Shown: positions 21,347 to 31,776 of the stretch, in pieces
Layout of the letters: the number at the start of each line of letters is the position of its first letter
Numbering within the stretch: position 1 is the first letter of the stretch
Source: Scedosporium boydii
Lineage: Eukaryota > Ascomycota > Sordariomycetes > Microascales > Microascaceae
Assembly: GCA_002221725.1 (NCBI GenBank)
Contig: NJFT01000323.1
Location: 1 to 34,390, forward strand
Length of the DNA stretch: 34,390 bases
Reading direction: 5' to 3'
Translations under genes and position numbers: made by a program
Notes under the pieces: model-generated
Seen by the model: only the letters and a program-made list of their open reading frames with translations
What the model was told of the DNA's origin: nothing
Databases searched by the model: none

Positions 21347-21392
21347 GAAGAGCCAGAAGAGCCAGAAGAGCCAAAAGAGGCAGAAGAGCCAG
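21347..21392. repeat. Five-unit 9-nt tandem repeat (GAAGAGCCA)
   Basis: Units GAAGAGCCA are repeated with small changes (AAAGAGGCA in the fourth). Read in one frame they give E-E-P repeats, in the others S-S-G or A-L-L runs, so the short ORFs covering it are probably repeat artefacts. Confidence 0.8.
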
Positions 21393-24167
21393 GCCAAGGT
21401 GGCATCGGAATGTTGGTCTCGGAGCGGGACCATCAACCCTTCCAAGGATCAAGGTTGGCTGGATTCTTGTATTTTTACTTTCTTATTTTATTCCCCGATC
21501 CAACGATCCAACGCTGATTATTTCCATCGAGCCGAGATGTTTACTTCTGTTTGCTTCGCATGCTTTGTTTGTGGGGAAAAAGAGGAGCGACATTGAAAGA
21601 TGTGCAAGAGCACGCCCGGCTAAAGGGTAACCAGTAGAGTCTATTTCCAGGATCAGTTGGCGACACATATATATGGCAGTGCATCTTGGGAACTGATCGA
21701 CATCGATTTGTTTTCTCTTTCTGGTTTCTCCGTCACTTTGCGTCCTAGAACCGCGATTTCGGAGACTTTGGTGCCGACGTCTCCCTGAAGAAAAGCGGAT
21801 TTTGTACTTCGTAGATCCTGTCTGCGGGATCCTTGCGGACGTGCTCACAACTAGGATCATGGCTCGTACCCTGGTTTGCCACATCGCAGTAGTTGACTTG
21901 CGTTACTGTAATGGTTCATCGGTACAGTAGTAGTGCTTGACTATGTACGCATATTCGTACACTACCTCGCCTACTGGGGATTTCGCAGCAATATGGCAGA
22001 CAAAGATTTCCCCGATGTTACCAAGTATAAACTGGTGGGGCGCAGAGAAAGTACGGAGGAGGCAGAGAGCGATGAGGGCTGCGCATACCGCATTGCAGGG
22101 AGGCGAGAGGCTGGGGCGGATGACCAGACCCAGCCTGGCAAGGGAGCCGAGCCGACACGTTTCTATTCCCGTCAACTTCAAAGTAAGAATCGGCGGTATC
22201 ACGACATACAAAACTGTCAGAGTGCCATTTTTCAGTGAAAAGGCATCTTCAGAGGTTTCTTTGTGATGGTCGTTTGGGGGCCATTGAAAGTGGAACTGAG
22301 CGGATTATTTTAGAAAGGTCTGGTGGCTGGGCCATGCTCTATCGACAGACAGACGAACGATGTCAACTAATTGATAGCGTGCAACAGTGAAGAAAAGAAG
22401 AGTCTGTCTAGTGGACTGGACTGGACTGGACGGAGCGGATGGTTGGAAGAGCGCACGTGTGCGTTCAATTGATTTGATCGACCTGTGAGGTTCGTGGACT
22501 GGACACCTACTTCGCACACTACTCCCTTCCCATTTTGACTATATCCACATTACTTCGTAAAGTCTTCCCAGTTCATTCTTCTTCTCAGGTCCCTTGTTTC
22601 CAATATTACACACAAAATATAAATAAATATTAGCTCACAAAAATCGTAAAATAAAAACTTCAACGTTATCTTCCCCCGCTCGGCGTTGCAGCCCTCGTGC
22701 TTGTCCTCAACCCACAAGCCTGTTGGACCCCCCCAAGTCAAGCGAGCACGTTTCTGATTCTGGCCCCCACGACCTCTTGTTAGTTTGTGTTCGTTCCAGC
22801 CTTTCCATCCCTGTCCTGTTGGAGTTGGGAAATACGAAATACCGAGGAATGGAAAGCACTAGGAATGAGATTAAAAGCTCCGGCACACGAGTTCCGGGAA
22901 CAAGGCATCATTGACGATTTACGACGCAGTTTAGTACGTAAACAACTAAACAACGGAGTACTCGTAAACTACGCATAGTAGTTCCCTATTAGTATCAATG
23001 ATGTCGTTTCATTCTCCCAACTGATACACTCATTCCTGCCCTCGGTCACCATAACGGGTTCGTCATGAGGGGCAACGGAGACTAGGTGTACTGATGTAGT
23101 ACTGACGATCTTCAGTTTCGACAGGGATCAAGGACTTAGAGGCCGAAGGGTGGCCCGCTCTATCGGACCATTGAGCCATCTCCATCGCCAGCCATTGATC
23201 TCAAGGGCTGCTGAAGCCGGACGGGCGTTTCGTATCTCTCCTTGTCCTTGCATCATGTGCCTTGCCCCGTTCCCCCAAATCCTAACATCTGCAACGTAGT
23301 GTCCAACAACGTTTTAAGAAGAAAAAAATTACAGAGTACGTCAAAGCAGTTACGAGAACTAGGCAAGGAATGGGCCAGAGAGGAGAGGTGGAGAAGAATA
23401 GAATAAAACGAGATGAAAAGGTGTCGCGTTTCGGGCCAGTGCAGGCCTTTTTTATTGATGGACCGCGACTTTGCCAAACTTTATTGGACCCGAGGGTAGA
23501 CGAGCGGCGAGGTGCATCAATAGAGATCAAATTGATATTGATCGATTTGGGGCGTCGTATTGATAGCTGCTGGCTCCTGCGACTTTAGATCTCTCCCCAG
23601 CCGACTTCTCGGAAGAGACTTCCTCTCGTTCAATTTACACGTATCAGTAGACATGCTGGGCTCCTTTGGAGCGAACCAGAAGAAACACGGAGCTCTAAAG
23701 ACTCCGTACTGTCAAACAGAAGCCCGGGGACATGAATCTATTTCATATTCCCTCCAATTCCATCAATCCCACGGCCGGGAGGGTCCGATAACACCCCTGG
23801 AGATCGAGAAGGTAATAGCTACTGTCTATTCGTAAACAGAAATGCCAAGGATCGGCTTCACACAGCCACGCGGGCGGGAATCCTATCGTCCGCGCCAAGT
23901 CCCAACTTTCTTTTTCTAGGGGTCCATCTGGCAAGCGCATCACCGCCGAAGGATCGCCAAACAACAGCCGCAACTTGCAAGGAAGGAAACGCCGTCTTCT
24001 CCACACATCTCTAATTTTCCCAGTACGAAGTAAAAGACGAGAAAACTACCCATGTCTCCAGATCCCGAAGCCACCAAACGCCGACTGCGACCGGGGCTCC
24101 GGGACTCCGCACCAATAGAATGGGCTAGGCCCGGCTCTTCATAAGGGCAACCACCGGAAGATGTATA

Positions 24168-24199
24168 ATCAATCGATCAATGATATTTGATCAATCGAT
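24168..24199. repeat. Paired direct repeat ATCAATCGAT, 22-nt spacing
   Basis: Two identical copies of ATCAATCGAT begin at 24168 and 24190, about two helical turns apart. Each contains the palindrome ATCGAT. There is no gene within 1 kb that it obviously serves. Confidence 0.7.
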
Positions 24200-25533
24200 T
24201 TCATTCTTCCCTCCATCAGCACCTGCGGAAACTTGCGCTGTGCCGCACGCCGCCGTCGAGGCCAAACGGGACCCGGCCCAGACCCCAGGCCCCATGCCTC
24301 GGTCGCAGGAAAGTGGGTCCATCCCGTCAATAATCATCAAGGCAGTCGTCATCACCTGCGAAGTAAACAAAGGTGACATTTTCGTTCTATCACCGACTCA
24401 GGTGAATTGCAAGGGTCGCACCATTCAATGTCATTATCTTATTAGACCAATTCTCCAAACTTCGTCCTCAAAAAAATATTATCTAGAAGGGGTATGACCA
24501 CTTTGAAAAGTCAAAGCAGGCTCTCGGGCTTAGACAGATATCGACAGATCTAATTATAACCGCTTTAAAACATCCTACTCCCCAGGATGCCCATTATTCT
24601 AATCCTATTTTCCCTGAGTAAGAAATCCTATATTTCATCCGATAACAATCGAGGCTTACGCGCTTAAATCGAGGGATGACTGGCATGACCGGGATATTTG
24701 CCTGCCGCAGTCCCGGTGGTAGGATGGACCGATGAAGACTCAGCCACGCTGCTCCGCGCTTCCGCAAAAGATCATCGGGAGGGGGAAACAGAAAAAAAGC
24801 CTAGCGTAGTAGTTTAAGAATAGACGCGGAGAGAGCTTATCCGCGCCGCCTTGTGTGCAGGGCACTGATGGAATTTTTGATGATATCATGATGCTCTAAA
24901 GCCGGTCTCCAGCGTGATCCTTCATCGTGGTGTAATTTAGATATTAATTGTTCAAAAAACCAAGAGTGGATGGAGCCTTGGCTCAATTTACTTCCCAACT
25001 GCTACCATCTCGTGGTCCGATGTTGGCCTTGAAGACAACACCGCCAGTCCTTTGGGGGCTGTGAAGAGCGCCAATATTGAATATTGATGCAAGGGGGTTG
25101 GTGAATACGATCAAGCGTTATTCCCACCCACTCATCGCTGGCTCAAACCTCATCAAGAACCAACACTCACAGGACCCTCAACCCTCTCACCCTCTCACCA
25201 CCTGTTATTCTCTAAACAAAAGTTTGCTCCCATCCGCGAGGCAGGAAGTTGGCCTGGCCTCATTTTTGCAGCGCCACCCAACATGGTGCCTCCGGTTGTG
25301 ATATAAACAAACCGATCCTCCAAGCCACTGGACCCCAATGGTTCCCCCATGTTGGTTTGAGTTTTCTAGGATTTCTGTCTCTCCCCAAACAGATTTTAGA
25401 AAAACAAGTCCGGGACCGTTGCGTCCTGGTAGACGCCCCGTTCGTGCGTTCAATGTGCAATCATGTCGAGTGTTTGTTCAGTATAGCCCCCGCCCCCCCA
25501 AACTCGCTTTCGGCCCCCAAGATACAGATGGTC

Positions 25534-25791
25534 TCAGAGAATGGCGTTGGCTTCACGCATGAATCGAGGAGTCGCGGTTTTGAGAAAGGATATACCAGCG
25601 TGCAGGGGTATGTAGGCTGCCTTTTTGAAGGCTGGTAGCGAAGGGTACGCATGTTGGGTCGTCGGGGGCTGCTGGGGCCCGTTGGATGCGGCAGGGGGGG
25701 AGAAGAACTGGGCGTAGAAGAGGGTGCCGAGCCAGTATGCGACCGCGGTTAGGGGGAGGCAGGACCGGGACTGAGAAGAGCTGTTGGACAT
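25534..25791 (-). CDS. Possible 85-aa single-TM peptide
   Basis: The ATG at 25789-25791 lies in the good context CGCACAATGTC. The frame reads M-S-N-S-S-S-Q-S-R-S then a hydrophobic L-P-L-T-A-V-A-Y-W-L-G-T-L-F-Y-A-Q-F-F, a Pro/Gln linker, and a second mildly hydrophobic stretch ending at a TGA. It could be a small membrane protein. No family is recognised, and the frame stays open upstream to 25971, so this may be chance. Confidence 0.35.
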   Translation of the reverse strand: MSNSSSQSRSCLPLTAVAYWLGTLFYAQFFSPPAASNGPQQPPTTQHAYPSLPAFKKAAYIPLHAGISFLKTATPRFMREANAIL

Positions 25792-26872
25792 TGTGCGATT
25801 CTCCTTGGGATCCGAGTATGAGATCAGAAAGGGAGTGTTACTGAGACGGTGATGGTAATGAGAGTGCCCGTGATTGATGGAGAACGAATCCGTAAAAAAA
25901 ACTCTCGATATATCAAAGAGACAAGGTAAAGACAGGATAGCGTCAAGTCCTGATGCTAGGCTATTAGACATAGGCTCGCCATAGGCTCCGGAGCCGCTTT
26001 TGTAGGACTAACTCGAACTCATTCTACGAAAGTCCAGAATCTCCGCTTCGCATCTCGGCTTGCTTGTAAGGAAGAAGGAAAAAGAAAAACAAAATATCAA
26101 TAAAACAATCCGGGCATAGCTTGGAGACCCGCCCGTGTACTGCCAATGTCTCGTCCCTATCGAAGTACACGATGTATTCTACGCCATGACTGGCGCTTCT
26201 TTCTCCCCGTGATGTCTTGTCTTGAATCCAAGCCCCAAACTCAGACGTCCTATCCACCACAAGTGACGAGTCCCCCAAATAGTGCGAGACCCTTAGAGTA
26301 GCACGACAGTTAACATACACCGTAAACTACAGGAAAAAGAGGGAATCGCCAATTTCGGTACCCACGTTTCCGGGCTTACTGCCCGAAACGAGGTATAAGT
26401 GCGATATCGAGCACAAGATATCGTGAAAGAGCGAGTGAAGAGTAAGACAGTTGCTATTCCGGTCGTGTCTCGGCTCAATCTGTCTCAAAAAGCCCGGCTG
26501 TCGCCCCCGTTGAGCTCACCATGGCTCAAAACCAGGCGCGCATTGGTGGACATCTTGCATGAATAGTGCCTGCACAAGGCCGAACTATTCTCGAGATAAA
26601 GCTATTCTGCAAGTCATCTTCAGCTAAGCCCAACGGCATACATTCCCGCGGTCGAGTTATCTCGCCATTCTGAGACAGGGACATGAGGTGCACGGCTGTC
26701 GCTTGTGCTCGCAAAAAGCAATCCTAGTAGAATCCGAGCCGAACTGATTCATAGAGTATGGATAGATGGATCTCTTCTCCTTATTTATATGAGGCAAAAA
26801 AGCATATCCCATATCAAACACAAAATGCACACGCATGCACAAACACCTCGAGGACCCGTTTCTATTGCCATC
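25792..26872. other. Intergenic, 1.1 kb
   Basis: It contains the 3' flank of rad1. Short frames on the minus strand (26024-26478) look weakly protein-like but lack any known motif. Nothing is supported. Confidence 0.5.
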
Positions 26873-27934
26873 TCAATCGTACAGATCCGTCACATCTCCC
26901 TCCTCCTCATCCTCGCCATCATACCCCGTAAACGGCACAAACTTAAAGTCCAAGAAGCTCGAGCCCGCCCCCTCAACCTCCACCATGAACTGCAAGCTAA
27001 GTACCCCCTGCCTATCGCCGCGGAAGCTCACCTTGTTCCCGATGCGCATGGCCTCGCTCGCCGCCTTGATGAAGTCGTACTTGAACGACTGGACCCAGCG
27101 TTCATGGACGACGTGCGTCTCCAGGAGATGTCTGCCCTTGGAGAAATCGTAGCTCGAGCTCCCGTAGTCGCCGCCCTTGGTGGAGAGTGTAAGGTAAGGG
27201 GATGTGTCGGACACTTCAATCAGGAGCTTCTCGGGCGCCATGGTTGCCAGGTCCGCGAGGGCGTCGAGGAGCGAACGTGGTTGCATGATGATTTTGAATG
27301 CTAAGTCACCTCGATCGAAGGGAATATCTTCGGGAATTTCGGGGAGATACGTGACTAGGTTGGCCGTGGTCTTGACTCCAAATTCCTCAATTGTGATGCT
27401 GAGGGGCGCCCCTTCCTCGGCGTACGTGAGCGTGCATGTTCCCGGAAGGCCTAGAGCCCGGTCGCTAAACGGAGCCGCACCGCCTCTATTGTAGGATAGA
27501 ATAGTCCCTCGTTCGGGCTCCGACTTCTTGGCAACGTCCATGGATCCGAGGATCTGTAGTGTTTCTAGGAGGAAGCCAAGGTTGATCTGGAATGAAGGGA
27601 GTGGAGGCTGTTCGTCGTCTGATTCGCCTTCTCGGCTACTGTTCGCGGGTTGGAAAACATACGAAGAGAAGAGCGTCTTATCAATCACAGCAGAGCCTAG
27701 ATGTGCCAATTGCTATTTAGAGCCGAAGCAATGAGAGAGGAGAATGGAGGGGGAGGAGTGTGTCCTACCCTGCATGACTCGGGCATTGTCCGCCGCGAAC
27801 CGGATGCCGCCCTCGGATATCTCGACATGGACCTTGTTCGAGAAGTTGATGCAACGCAATATTTGGTATAAAGGTCGGGTTGAGCTCGTAATGGCCCTCA
27901 GGATCGGCCGTGCCTGCTGTCGAGGGGAAGACAT
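26873..27934 (-). CDS. rad1: DNA-damage checkpoint clamp subunit Rad1 (9-1-1 complex)
   Basis: Exons 27769-27934 and 26873-27696 are joined across a 72-nt intron (donor GTAGGA, acceptor ATCTAG) to 329 aa. Rad1 is the subunit of the PCNA-like Rad9-Hus1-Rad1 ring that is loaded at damaged DNA and activates the ATR/Rad3 checkpoint; the budding yeast equivalent is Rad17. Visible support: the N-terminus R-P-L-Y-Q-I-L-R-C-I-N-F then V-H-V-E-I-S-E-G-G-I-R-F-A-A-D-N-A-R-V-M-Q-G. This is the PCNA-fold beta-alpha-beta start, matching human Rad1 N-L-S-T-I-L-K-A-I-H-F...N-G-I-K-V-T-V-E-N-A-K. Then comes F-S-S-Y-V-F and F-Q-I-N-L-G-F-L-L-E-T-L-Q-I-L-G, a Rad1 hallmark. It is longer than the human protein (282 aa) because of an acidic insert near 78-87 and an acidic tail. 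It starts 185 nt below the OST5 stop on the same strand. Confidence 0.93.
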
Positions 27935-28119
27935 CCTCGCCAGAGACGATCACAGGAGATTGGGGAATGAGAAATGTTCGGCGAGGGTATGGGGAGATGA
28001 AAAATAAAATCCCTTGGTTTTTTGGTTTCTTCGTTCTTCAGTAAATTCGCTCTCTATTAATACAACGCCGAAAAACTGGCAAGGCCCCTTCTTCGAAAGA
28101 CCCAGGGGTATCTGATTCT

Positions 28120-28499
28120 CTATACGTAAACGCCCACAGCGCAGAACATGTAGACCACTCCGAAGCTAGGAAGAACATGTCAGTAAGTCTGCGCGGTAGA
28201 GGCAATCCTGCCCAAAATCATATAAAACGTACGCAAGCGCAAGAGACGACGGGATTCCGAAAAGGGCAATGTTGGCAAACGATCGGTCTAGAGAACCATC
28301 AGCGTCAGTCTTCGCATGCAATAGACAAAATGGTGGCAAAATGTTATTCGGTCGACCTACTCAGAGTAAAGGATCCGAAACCAACAAGGCCCAAGAGAAC
28401 CAGGAAAATGGCGACGAGAAACTGGCTATCCTTGCCCACGGTGGGATTGAACCGGCTGCCTTGCGCAGCTTGCCAGATTTCGACCAGAGAGGAGTCCAT
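28120..28499 (-). CDS. OST5: Oligosaccharyltransferase small subunit Ost5 (TMEM258 family)
   Basis: Three small exons, 28361-28499, 28233-28287 and 28120-28165, give a 79-aa protein. Introns are 73 nt (donor GTAGGT) and 67 nt (donor GTACGT), both with CTAG acceptors. The frame passes through codons split at both junctions, which supports the model. Ost5 is a two-TM subunit of the ER oligosaccharyltransferase that transfers the Glc3Man9GlcNAc2 glycan to Asn of nascent proteins; it binds Ost1. Visible support: a short N-terminus with R-F-N-P-T-V-G-K-D-S-Q-F, one TM at about 27-47, a second at about 51-75, and the end A-F-G-V-V-Y-M-F-C-A-V-G-V-Y-V. Yeast Ost5 ends S-F-G-V-Y-V and human TMEM258 ends V-G-I-Y-V. 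Length fits the family (79-86 aa). It shares a 489-nt divergent promoter with GCN5. Confidence 0.87.
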
Positions 28500-28988
28500 G
28501 TGTTTCGATTGGCGAAGGCGTAGAGAGAATTCGAAAAGCGCCGGCGGAATACTAAGGTCTAAAGCGCGCCTTGCTCTTCGATGGGGATGTTGCGGATAGG
28601 AAAGATGATTGATTGGGGTTGCGTAATGTCGAGGGTCTCGATTGTCTCTTCCACGCAAGTCAATCCCACGATGTCAATTGAAAGTGCTGTGCACAAGTAT
28701 GGGACAGCTACTTCGTTTAAGCAAGCTCCAGAACGTGTCCATTCCGAAAATGGTTTAGTGCTAGATGAACAATGCATTGGATTACGTAGGCAAAGCTAAA
28801 TAAATCACGTGAAATCCCGCTGGAGGTTGGAACTGGGCTCCTTCCTGCTTTCAAGCAGAGGAGTCACCGCACGGGCCACATCTCCATCGCCTTCGATGCG
28901 GAACAAGCCGTGTCCGTCTGCGTCGTCAACTTCACTTCGAGATCCCCTAAAGGAAACGTCCACGTCTCGGAACAAAAACCGTGTCACA
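28500..28988. promoter_or_regulatory. Divergent promoter region of OST5 and GCN5
   Basis: 489 nt separate the two start codons, which point away from each other. No TATA box is obvious. The open frame running through it on the plus strand toward 29102 is probably not translated, because its N-terminal part resembles no Gcn5. It must contain both 5' leaders. Confidence 0.55.
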
Positions 28989-30433
28989 ATGTTGCCAGCC
29001 AGTAAGGATGATAGTATGTTTCCCTTTCCCCAAAATGCAGCATCGACCCGCTATTGTTCTTCTGGTGTAGAGATAAAGAATCTGCCCATCTCGCCAAGCT
29101 AACTCCAATTCAACTCCCCCAGACAGCAAGCGCAAAGCGACGGAGGAGCCCTCATCGCCCTCGGCGGCAAAGCGCATTAAGCATAGCGAGTCCGCCGAAC
29201 CAGAACAGAAACCCGCGATAAAACCAATTCCCTTCCCCGAAAAAGTAAGCGAAGGAAGACGCGCCGCTCCCTCCCCTCCCCTCGGCGCATTTCCGATTTC
29301 TTCTCTCGCGCATTCACACTCCCAAAATGCACGGCCTTGCCCTCTTTCTTATATACTAACCTCCTCTTCTCTCTTTCTTCTAGCCCGCCGTCATCGAAGA
29401 GCGCAACGGCGAGATAGAATTCCGCGTAGTAAACAACGATGGCGACCGTGAAAGCCTCATCGTACTCACCGGCCTAAAATGTATTTTCCAGAAACAACTC
29501 CCCAAGATGCCCAAGGACTATATCGCGCGACTCGTCTACGACCGCACGCACTTATCCATTGCCATCGTCAAGAAACCACTCGAAGTCGTCGGAGGAATCA
29601 CATACCGGCCCTTCAAAGGTCGCCAATTCGCCGAAATCGTCTTCTGCGCCATCTCATCAGACCAGCAAGTAAAAGGATACGGCGCGCATCTCATGTCGCA
29701 CTTGAAAGATTACGTCAAGGCGACGTCCGACGTGATGCACTTTTTAACGTATGCCGATAACTATGCGATTGGCTACTTCAAGAAGCAGGGCTTCACCAAG
29801 GAGATCACGCTGGATCGGAGTGTGTGGATGGGCTATATCAAGGATTACGAGGGCGGAACGATCATGCAGTGCTCGATGCTGCCGCGCGTGAGATACCTCG
29901 AGATGGGCCGCATGCTCCTCAAGCAGAAAGAGTGCGTGCAGGCCAAGATCCGGGCCTACAGCAAGAGCCACATCGTACACCAGCCCCCGAAACAGTGGAA
30001 GAACGGCATCACATCCATTGATCCCCTGTCCATCGAGGCCATCAAGAACTCGGGCTGGTCCCCCGACATGGACGAGCTCGCCCGCCAACCTCGCCACGGA
30101 CCGAACTACAACCAACTCCTTCACCTCCTCAACGATCTGCAGAACCACCAGGCCGCCTGGCCCTTCTTGCACCCCGTTAGTAAGGACGACGTGGCGGACT
30201 ACTACGATGTCATCAAGGAGCCTATGGACCTAAGTACTATGGAGAGCAAGCTCGAAGCCGACCAATACGGAACCCCCGAGGACTTCGTCAAGGACGCCAA
30301 GCTTATTTTCGACAACTGTCGGCGGTACAATAACGAGAGCACGCCGTACGCGAAGTCGGCGAATAAGCTTGAGAAGTACATGTGGCAGCAGATCAAGGCC
30401 GTTCCCGAGTGGTCACACCTGGAGCCCTATTAA
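28989..30433 (+). CDS. GCN5: Histone acetyltransferase Gcn5 (SAGA/ADA catalytic subunit)
   Basis: Exons 28989-29001 (13 nt), 29123-29244 and 29384-30433 give 394 aa. Introns are 121 nt (donor GTAAGG, CTAAC branch) and 139 nt (donor GTAAGC, ACTAAC branch). The ATG lies in CACAATG. Gcn5 acetylates histone H3 (mainly K9, K14) in the nucleus as part of SAGA/ADA. Residues 1-45 are charged and basic. The GNAT acetyltransferase domain covers about 55-215: catalytic Glu129 in F-A-E-I-V-F-C-A-I, and the acetyl-CoA loop Q140-V-K-G-Y-G145. The C-terminal bromodomain covers about 285-390, with W-P-F, the [14 protein letters not shown] loop and the acetyl-lysine-binding Asn in Y360-N361. The domain order and length match other fungal Gcn5 (439 aa in yeast, which has a longer N-terminus). 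The first exon is inferred from phase and start context. Confidence 0.97.
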
Positions 30434-31776
30434 ACCCTCACTCTTCTGCTCCTCGTTACTTTCTTGAGGCCATTTTGTTGTCTTCCATGCTATTTTTTTG
30501 TTTTGTCTAGCGGTCTCCGTTTAAGCTCTACCTCGCGTCATTTTCTCTCTCTTAGTTTCTTCATCACGTATGGCGCATGGATAATCAGGGATGGTTAAGG
30601 GTAAATGGTTACAACGTTTTTATGGTATCGGCGTTGTGGATGTTCCTGTTTGGCTGCAAAAGGGAGTCTCCGAGATCAGGGTTCGGTCGGGTATATACGG
30701 AAACGAGAAAGAGTTGTGTATAAAACGAAACCTTGAATGAAACAAAGACGTCAATGTTTTGTATTGAATCCCTCAGAAGTGGTTTTGAAACTTGAAGAAA
30801 TACGTGGAGAAGGCTGAACGGCGTAAACTCTCCGGTCTGCTACGTGGACTTGGTTCGGCCCATCGCTTGACCTGTGGTGGTGAATAAGATCAAGATTGAT
30901 CCGAAGTGTCAAATGAATACGGTGAGCCTACAAGAAGCGAGACCACGAGAAGCGGGACCCGACAACCCGAACCCCTGAGAAACTTTGGCTTTATATCGGT
31001 GTCACGAGCATGATAAATGAGACGGGCAAGGGAGTCCTCTCCAGGAAACGGTGTTGAGAACATTGAAATCATTTGTACCTCTCGTGCTGAGTCGTCATGA
31101 TCCAGCTGACCATGTCGCATTGAGAAGTCTTGATCACATCAAGTCACCCCGCCACCCCGAAGTCCACTCGGTCAACCCCCCACAGCCACCGAGGATCAAC
31201 AATCACAGGCCAGCCGCAAGCAAGGGGCGTACGCAAACAAGGCGCAAAAAATCAGATACTTTCGTCGTTGAATTTTATCATTTTATCATAGCGCAAAAGG
31301 ACAGGGAGACAAAAGAAAAGGAGATAAAACTGGGAGCAATCGACGATGCAAAGGGTCAGGAGTGTCCCGCCGAAAAAAATCCGCATCCCAATCAAATCCC
31401 TCCTAAGACATTGTGTCGTCATCTATTGATCCTTTCATTACCGAAGACCCAGAAAAAAAAAAAAAGAAAAAAAAAAAGAAAACTCCCCCATGTGATTTCG
31501 CTTAGAAACGGTGCAGGCTGTGCTTAGTGAACACGAGAAACAATAATAATAAATAAAAGGGGAGGCAAGTAAGGACGGAAATCGGCAGGTGTAATTGTGA
31601 TGGTGATAAGATGTTCTAAAAGGGGTGGTGGGCTGGTTCTGGTCAGCCTGTGGGACGCGGAAAGGCGTCATAGGTTCGTGCAGGCAGAGTAATATATTGG
31701 TGCAGGGTTAATTTAAGAAAAGGAAAATAAATAGAAGGCGAGGGAAAAAATGACAAGCTTGAACCGCCCGGTGCGT
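30434..31776. other. Convergent intergenic region, 1.3 kb
   Basis: 3' flanks of GCN5 (+) and the 360-aa gene (-). T-rich tracts follow the GCN5 stop (30460-30560). A broken A-rich run lies at 31451-31480. No gene was recognised. Confidence 0.6.

Larger units (their letters stand above)
20240..25533. other. Long gene-poor region, 5.3 kb
   Basis: Many ORFs of 60-160 codons overlap on both strands, which is what random GC-balanced DNA gives, and none carries a known domain or clear splice chain. Visible structure is limited to a TGG run (20507-20530), a 9-nt repeat (21347-21392), GACTG pentamers near 22413-22432, and paired ATCAATCGAT sites (24168-24199). The part next to 20239 holds the promoter of the 692-aa gene. 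Non-coding RNA genes cannot be excluded. Confidence 0.5.

Noticed and set aside
21055..21452. Three overlapping minus-strand ORFs with Leu- or Ser-rich ends
   Set aside because: All three frames are open because of the GAAGAGCCA repeat and a purine-rich tract, and none has a motif.
23104..23184. tRNA-like sequence on the minus strand (TGGCTCAATGG A-box-like, TGTCGAAAC B-box-like)
   Set aside because: The D arm pairs, but position 33 would be C rather than T, the T stem does not form and the acceptor ends do not pair. At best a decayed tRNA remnant.
26024..26478. Two minus-strand frames with protein-like stretches (for example V-Y-F-D-R-D-E-T-L-A-V-H-G)
   Set aside because: No start with good context, no consistent splice sites joining them and no recognised family.
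28809..28988. Upstream in-frame extension of GCN5 starting at 28809
   Set aside because: It does not resemble any Gcn5 N-terminus, and the frame runs into a stop unless spliced at 29002. The ATG at 28989 has the better context.
31451..31480. A-rich run read as a possible retroposon poly-A tail
   Set aside because: It is interrupted, without target-site duplication or an upstream retroelement; a simple repeat is enough to explain it.
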